Shown here one piece after another: positions 62,509 to 64,000 of a stretch of DNA of 64,000 nucleotides. The DNA is taken from the NCBI GenBank assembly GCA_040902885.1, contig JBBDWK010000075.1, positions 1 through 64,000 of the forward strand, in the 5' to 3' direction. A program made the position numbers and the translations under genes. How positions within the stretch are numbered: the stretch's first letter is position 1; each line of letters starts with the position of its first letter. This stretch comes from JBBDWK01 sp040902885. GTDB taxonomy: Bacteria; Acidobacteriota; Terriglobia; Bryobacterales; Bryobacteraceae. Under the pieces are notes generated by a model. That model worked only from the letters and a program-made list of their open reading frames with translations, was not told where the DNA came from and did not search any database.

Positions 62509-63597
62509 TCAGTCTGGCATGGACACCCTGGCTAACTGTTCGAGCGCCCGCCTCAGAAACACCGCGGCGGCGAAAAGGCTGAACGCCGCCGTCAAACCCC
62601 ACAATCCTTTTTCGTGCGGCGGGCTGTTGAGAATCTCTTCGAGTTGGGTCGGCACCAGTTCCCGTTGGTTCTGTTTGACCGAGATCGCCCTTCCCCGTCC
62701 CTCCACGCGCATCGTCCAGGGACCGCCCTCCCGATGGAGCGTGATAGAGGCAAGCTCGAAGTCCTCCACCTGGAGCGTGAGGTCGGAGGGCGAATTTTCG
62801 AGAACATTGGGAGGCCGGCGGCCGTCAATCTCCACCGCCGGGTCCAGGCTTCGAAATAACTTGATGGTCCCCGTAAATGTCGGCATTTTCGGATGCGTTC
62901 GTTCGGAGACAAGCGGCAATGAGGAGACATCGCCGGGCATCAGGAACGCCGCTTTGACCTCCGTTCGTTCCGGCGCCAACGGAAAAAACTCCCCGGAAAC
63001 CAGCCGGTTTTCCGATCCCATGCGCAATTCGACGTGCCTGTGCTCCGAAAGGCCGGCGAACTTCCGAATCTCGTCGATCAGATAACGGTCCGCTTCCAGT
63101 TCCAGGCTGGAAGCGTCGATTTGCAGCCGCACATCGCCCTCACTGCCGGTGAGTACTTCAAGATAGTTTTCCCGGCCCAACGCCGGATCGCCAACCTGGA
63201 GCCGGAGGTCTCGCGAAATATCCATCAGCAGGCCGCTGCCGCCGGACGACAGGTTGATGGTGCAGGCGGGAAGATCCAGAAGCGGATCACTGCGGTCCGC
63301 CAGCAGCGTGAGGTCCTGCGGCGCTTTCGCGAGTACTTGTTTGCGGCCGCGATCAACCGTCTCCAGCCAGTCGACGTGTTGCAGTTTGCCCCGGTAACCC
63401 CGAAGTTCGACCTGTCGAAACAGGCGGCCAACCGTGAGTTGGATCTTGCCCGGGAGTTGCATGCCGGCACATTGAGTCCGCAGGCGAAGAGACTTCGTCG
63501 ACGGCCGATTCAACCACAACACGCCGATCAAGCCGATGGCCAGTATGGCCACAACAAAGGCCAACGGTCGAACGGCCGCACGGGGCAACAACGGCAT
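62509..63597 (-). CDS. Membrane-anchored protein of unknown function
   Basis: The 362-residue protein has one N-terminal membrane segment (LAFVVAILAIGLIGVLWL) and one near the C-terminus (GLWGLTAAFSLFAAAVFL). A beta-rich periplasmic domain of about 290 residues lies between (LRLRTQCAGMQLPGKIQLTV, GDVRLQIDASSLELEADRYL). No family is recognised. Both ends would be cytoplasmic. It is probably cotranscribed with the exported protein after it. Confidence 0.76.
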   Translation of the reverse strand: MPLLPRAAVRPLAFVVAILAIGLIGVLWLNRPSTKSLRLRTQCAGMQLPGKIQLTVGRLFRQVELRGYRGKLQHVDWLETVDRGRKQVLAKAPQDLTLLADRSDPLLDLPACTINLSSGGSGLLMDISRDLRLQVGDPALGRENYLEVLTGSEGDVRLQIDASSLELEADRYLIDEIRKFAGLSEHRHVELRMGSENRLVSGEFFPLAPERTEVKAAFLMPGDVSSLPLVSERTHPKMPTFTGTIKLFRSLDPAVEIDGRRPPNVLENSPSDLTLQVEDFELASITLHREGGPWTMRVEGRGRAISVKQNQRELVPTQLEEILNSPPHEKGLWGLTAAFSLFAAAVFLRRALEQLARVSMPD

Positions 63598-63631
63598 GCC
63601 AACGATTATATCCGCGAGGCTGGAAAACCCG

Positions 63632-64000
63632 TCAGCGCGACATGCCGTGCAGAAACGAGATCACCTGCTGCGTCAGGTCCTTTTCCGCGCGCTCGGTGAA
63701 CGGCGAAGTCCGCGGCTCGTAACCACCCTCGCGGAACCCTTGCGCCGTGGGCAAGTAACCGAGCCATCCGTTGGCATAGCCGAAGTAGAACGTGTGCCGG
63801 AAGGGCGAGCTGTTGCGAACATGGATGGCGATTTCGCAAAACAACTCGAGAGGCGCCGCCCAGAGCACCGCATCGCGGATGCGAAGGAAACGCACCGGAA
63901 GGCGAACCAGCGGCTCACCGCCGGAAGGCTGCCTCGCGTACCGTTCCAGTCCTTCCGGCCAGCCCATGCCGGGCTTGCGGGGAGTTTCCACGAAGAGCTC
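63632..64000 (-). CDS. C-terminal part of a ceramidase-like (neutral/alkaline non-lysosomal) protein, cut by the window edge
   Basis: The frame is open to the right edge and ends at 63632, giving about 122 residues. The tail has APLELFCEIAIHVRNSSPFR, FYFGYANGWLGYLPTAQGF and EGGYEPRTSPFTERAEKDLT, which resemble the end of bacterial proteins with the neutral ceramidase N-terminal domain, often exported in Planctomycetes and Acidobacteria. The catalytic part lies outside the window, so activity cannot be judged. Confidence 0.72.
   Translation of the reverse strand, partial: ELFVETPRKPGMGWPEGLERYARQPSGGEPLVRLPVRFLRIRDAVLWAAPLELFCEIAIHVRNSSPFRHTFYFGYANGWLGYLPTAQGFREGGYEPRTSPFTERAEKDLTQQVISFLHGMSR

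Overview
The window is 64 kb of compact, roughly 60% GC bacterial chromosome that most resembles Acidobacteriota, order Bryobacterales (Solibacter/Bryobacter-like). Support for this comes from a protein ending in the TIGR03437-type C-terminal domain typical of Solibacter, an Oar-like TonB-dependent receptor with an N-terminal carboxypeptidase-regulatory domain, MacB-like permeases, sulfatase/PSD1/DUF1501 gene sets, a DUF5060 hydrolase and many secreted enzymes with Tat-like leaders. Four reading frames are broken by what look like single-base indels, so this may be a metagenome or long-read assembly with residual errors, or the genes may really be decaying.

Layout. 1-8.2 kb: a DUF1501 protein, an XdhC / MobA-like / AsmA-like operon, a small membrane protein and two MacB-type ABC permeases. 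8.2-14.2 kb: a peptidoglycan-binding protein and a sulfatase > PSD1 > DUF1501 operon. 14.3-16.7 kb: a three-gene exported unit (PA2779-like protein, PA2778-like cysteine peptidase, TPR plus Omp85-like barrel). 16.7-22.7 kb: lysS, a glycogen-debranching-like enzyme, a GT4 glycosyltransferase and Mrp. 22.8-33.2 kb: a frameshifted SBBP/BNR/TIGR03437 protein, a Gfo/Idh/MocA oxidoreductase, an OmpA-like lipoprotein, a sulfatase relic, a TPR protein, queG, and a large radical SAM enzyme of the COG1964/Tes type.

33.25-35.6 kb is an accessory island. It holds a frameshifted wrbA, a decayed gene, an integron-type attC site and a BrnT/BrnA toxin-antitoxin cassette, and it is bounded by inward-facing 20-bp inverted repeats. 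No integrase or transposase is present. 35.7-44.3 kb holds the DUF5060 hydrolase translationally coupled to the TonB receptor, hicAB, a glyoxalase-fold protein and a beta-helix protein.

44.4-60.1 kb is mostly housekeeping: dnaG-rpoD-dcd, an HTH regulator, dut, a tandem thyX-like gene, nuoACDEF (no nuoB or nuoG here), thiS, a 46-residue Cys-rich protein, serS, a PA2169-family protein, a UdgX-type uracil-DNA glycosylase, a DSD1-family PLP enzyme and a PlsC-like acyltransferase. 60.1-64 kb: a VapBC-like module with a broken toxin, three exported proteins of unknown function and the C-terminal end of a ceramidase-like protein.

Two themes run across the window. First, dcd, dut, the ThyX-like gene and UdgX lie within 10 kb and together would make dTMP and limit uracil in DNA. 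Second, GC-rich hairpin repeats (three related copies plus one unrelated) sit directly against the stop codons of minus-strand genes. No rRNA, tRNA or CRISPR array was recognised.
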